64,000 bases of DNA from the NCBI RefSeq assembly GCF_021129305.1, contig NZ_JAJOMB010000020.1:124001-188000 (forward strand), given 5' to 3'. The notes beneath the pieces were generated by a model. It was not told the DNA's origin. It saw nothing but the letters and a program-made list of their open reading frames with translations, and searched no databases. This document shows, one piece after another, positions 62,340 through 64,000 of this stretch. The number at the start of each line of letters is the position of its first letter. The first letter of the stretch is position 1. The DNA comes from Kineosporia babensis (lineage in GTDB: Bacteria > Actinomycetota > Actinomycetes > Actinomycetales > Kineosporiaceae). The translations under genes and the position numbers were made by a program.

Positions 62340-62440
62340 TGTGTCAATATAGTCCTGGGACATCGCGACGGAGCTGTTCACCGGCCTGCGTTGCGCCCCT
62401 GACCTGCGCCTTTGAACTCTCCGTCCGCGAAGGGGGCACC

Positions 62441-63664
62441 TTGGCGACACCGACCCTCGCCCTCGTCCTCGATCTGATCAGGACTTCCGGCCCGATCAGC
62501 CGGGTCGAACTGGCCGCCCACTCGGGACTGACGCCGGCGACGATCACCAACACCGTGCGCGAGCTCCTGGCCGGCGGTCTGGTCCGGGAGACCGGCCGCC
62601 GCCCGGTGGCGGTCGGCTCACCCCGGCGCCTGCTCGACCTCGCTCCGGATGCCTGGTACGCCGTGGGCGTTCAGCTGTCCCGCTCCACGATCACCACCGT
62701 GGTCACTGATTTCACCGGAAGACGGCTGGTCAGCGCGCAGTCGCCGGGTGTCGGGGACGGCACGGTGCAGGCCACGCTGACTACCCTGGCCGCGCACGTG
62801 GAGCACCTGCTGGCCTCGGCCGCCGTGCCGCGGAAGCGGGTGCTCGGGCTGGGCCTGGTCACGCACGGGCCGCAGGACCGTGAGCGCGGCATGATCCTGA
62901 CTGCGCAGCCGACCCCGGCATGGCAACGTTTTCCGCTGAGCACCACGCTGAACGAGTTGCTGTCGCTGCCGGTGCTGCTGGAGAACGATGCCACGGCGGC
63001 GGCGATCAGTGAGCAGTGGACGGGTGCGCTCGGGGTGGGCACGTTCGGGGTGGTCTGGGTGAGTGGTAGCGGGATCGGTGGCGGGGTGGTGCTCAACGGT
63101 GAGGCTTTCGGTGGCCCGATCGCCAATCCGGTGGAGATCGGGCATGTTCCGCTGGATCCCAGTTCGACGTTGTGCGCGTGCGGCAATCGGGGGTGCGCGG
63201 AGGTGACGGCCGGGCCGGCTGCGGTGGTGGCTCAGGCGGTTGCCGATCCCTTGCAGCAGGGGCGGTTACGGTTGTCCGGGCGACCGGAGGACACGCTGAA
63301 CGACTTCGAGCGCCTGGCGGTGGCGGCAGACCGGGGCGATCGGTGGGCCCTGGCTCTGCTGCGCACGTCGGCGGACCGGCTGGCGGACGCGGTGGTCACC
63401 CTGATGAACCTGTTCGACCTGGATACCGTGGTGCTGTCCGGTCCGGCCATGGTGACCGCGGGCCCGTTGTACGCCGAGGCGGCTACCCGGGCGGCCGAAC
63501 GCGGTGCCCTGGCCCGATTGCTGCGGCCGGTCAAGATTTTGCTCTCGCCTGATGCTGCTACTGCTGCGGCTGTTGGCGGGGCTCTGGTGGTGCTGCGCTC
63601 GCCCCTGGCCCACGCCGAGCCGCCGGCGGTTCCCGAGAAGAACGTCTCACCACTGACGACCTGA
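62441..63664 (+). CDS. ROK family transcriptional regulator
   Basis: A 407-aa ROK protein. The N-terminal winged helix is RTSGPISRVELAAHSGLTPATITNTVRELLAGGLV. The sugar-kinase-like domain has GSGIGGGVVLNGEAFGGPIANPVEIGHVP and the zinc motif CACGNRGCAEV. The TTG start at 62441 is chosen because AGGGGG lies 5-10 bp upstream; an earlier in-frame ATG at 62252 would run across the operator and add unconserved residues. It probably represses the divergent oligosaccharide operon and the GH36 gene downstream until a sugar binds. Confidence 0.9.
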   Translation: MATPTLALVLDLIRTSGPISRVELAAHSGLTPATITNTVRELLAGGLVRETGRRPVAVGSPRRLLDLAPDAWYAVGVQLSRSTITTVVTDFTGRRLVSAQSPGVGDGTVQATLTTLAAHVEHLLASAAVPRKRVLGLGLVTHGPQDRERGMILTAQPTPAWQRFPLSTTLNELLSLPVLLENDATAAAISEQWTGALGVGTFGVVWVSGSGIGGGVVLNGEAFGGPIANPVEIGHVPLDPSSTLCACGNRGCAEVTAGPAAVVAQAVADPLQQGRLRLSGRPEDTLNDFERLAVAADRGDRWALALLRTSADRLADAVVTLMNLFDLDTVVLSGPAMVTAGPLYAEAATRAAERGALARLLRPVKILLSPDAATAAAVGGALVVLRSPLAHAEPPAVPEKNVSPLTT

Positions 63665-63757
63665 AACGGTCTTCATCCAGGCACCCAACCTCGTTCTGAC
63701 TCTCAAAGCCCTTCCGGCCGTGGAGCCTTCGTCTCGTTCCCTTCCCCAGGAGAAACC

Positions 63758-64000
63758 GTGCCCGACACCCCTATCGATCCCACCCCTGGCCCGAGCGCCA
63801 CAACCCCAGCACCCCAAAAGCCCACGCCCCCAGCATCCGCGACCCCAACGTCAGCGATGCCGACCTCTGCGCCGCAGACGTCGGTGCTCAGGCGTGACGG
63901 AGTGGCCGTGATCGTCCGTCATCCCACTGACGCTCCCCCCATCGTCCAGCATTGGGGTGCCGACCTCGGACCTCTGAGCCCCGAGGACCTCATCGCCCTC
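63758..64000 (+). CDS. alpha-galactosidase (GH36-like), 3' partial
   Basis: The GTG start at 63758 has CCAGGAG upstream. The first 40 or so residues are an unusual Pro/Thr/Ser/Ala-rich tail. Then VLRRDGVAVIVRHPTDAPPI, a HWGADLG motif and LSPEDLIAL follow, which match the N-terminal beta-domain of GH36 alpha-galactosidases. The gene runs off the right edge, so no active-site residue can be checked. It lies 93 bp after the ROK regulator and probably completes the galactomannan locus. Confidence 0.72.
   Translation, partial: MPDTPIDPTPGPSATTPAPQKPTPPASATPTSAMPTSAPQTSVLRRDGVAVIVRHPTDAPPIVQHWGADLGPLSPEDLIAL

Overview
The window is high-GC DNA with strong G/C bias at third codon positions, frequent GTG starts and many 4-bp ATGA/GTGA gene overlaps. 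Together with Excalibur, LuxR/LacI/ROK and mannan-degradation genes, this points to the chromosome of a soil-type filamentous or motile actinomycete. A Kineosporiales-like origin is a guess from overall feel, not proven here.

Layout. 1-15.2 kb is housekeeping and stress: a small alarmone synthetase (cut by the left edge), an SnoaL-like protein, an MmyB-type regulator with an SDR, an SGNH hydrolase, a TetR regulator with its palindromic operators next to an MMPL exporter, a ChrA permease divergent from an ArsR-arsenate reductase fusion, a DsbA/VKOR disulfide pair, an Excalibur protein, a YggS PLP protein, paired small membrane proteins and a secreted M1 peptidase. 15.3-29.0 kb is one minus-strand, translationally coupled six-gene operon of very large, mostly unrecognised proteins: 1127 aa, a 54-aa phage-like protein, a LamG/tail-fibre-like protein, a ComEC-like metallo-beta-lactamase, a 1439-aa DUF6603-like protein and a 599-aa protein. 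This is one of the two stand-out systems.

29.1-38.3 kb is a sugar locus: GH36 alpha-galactosidase, ABC importer and LacI regulator, divergent from a secreted multi-domain glycosidase. Three direct operator copies lie in the shared promoter. 38.4-39.06 kb holds a tiny Arg-rich reading frame with a perfect terminator and four tRNA genes (Ser-CGA, Tyr-GTA, Gln-CTG, Arg-ACG). A 165-bp MITE-like palindrome sits between the first two. 39.06-41.5 kb has a nucleoside hydrolase and then the second stand-out: a 20-codon gene ending ...RYSWH, with an excellent ribosome binding site, directly upstream of and touching a cytochrome P450 gene. That layout looks like a minimal P450-modified peptide (biarylitide-like RiPP) locus.

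41.4-43.6 kb is a LuxR/HATPase regulator with a perfect palindrome facing hxlB-hxlA (ribulose monophosphate pathway). 43.7-50.7 kb has envelope or secreted proteins of unknown role, a membrane diguanylate cyclase and an APH(6)-type kinase. 50.7-64 kb is a second glycan locus: a ROK regulator and GH36 (cut by the right edge), divergent from an eight-gene operon of an Opp-type oligosaccharide importer plus GH42, GH2 beta-mannosidase and GH1. Together the two sugar loci suggest uptake and depolymerisation of galacto(gluco)mannan-type oligosaccharides, with side-chain galactose removed by the GH36 enzymes and the backbone by GH2/GH1.
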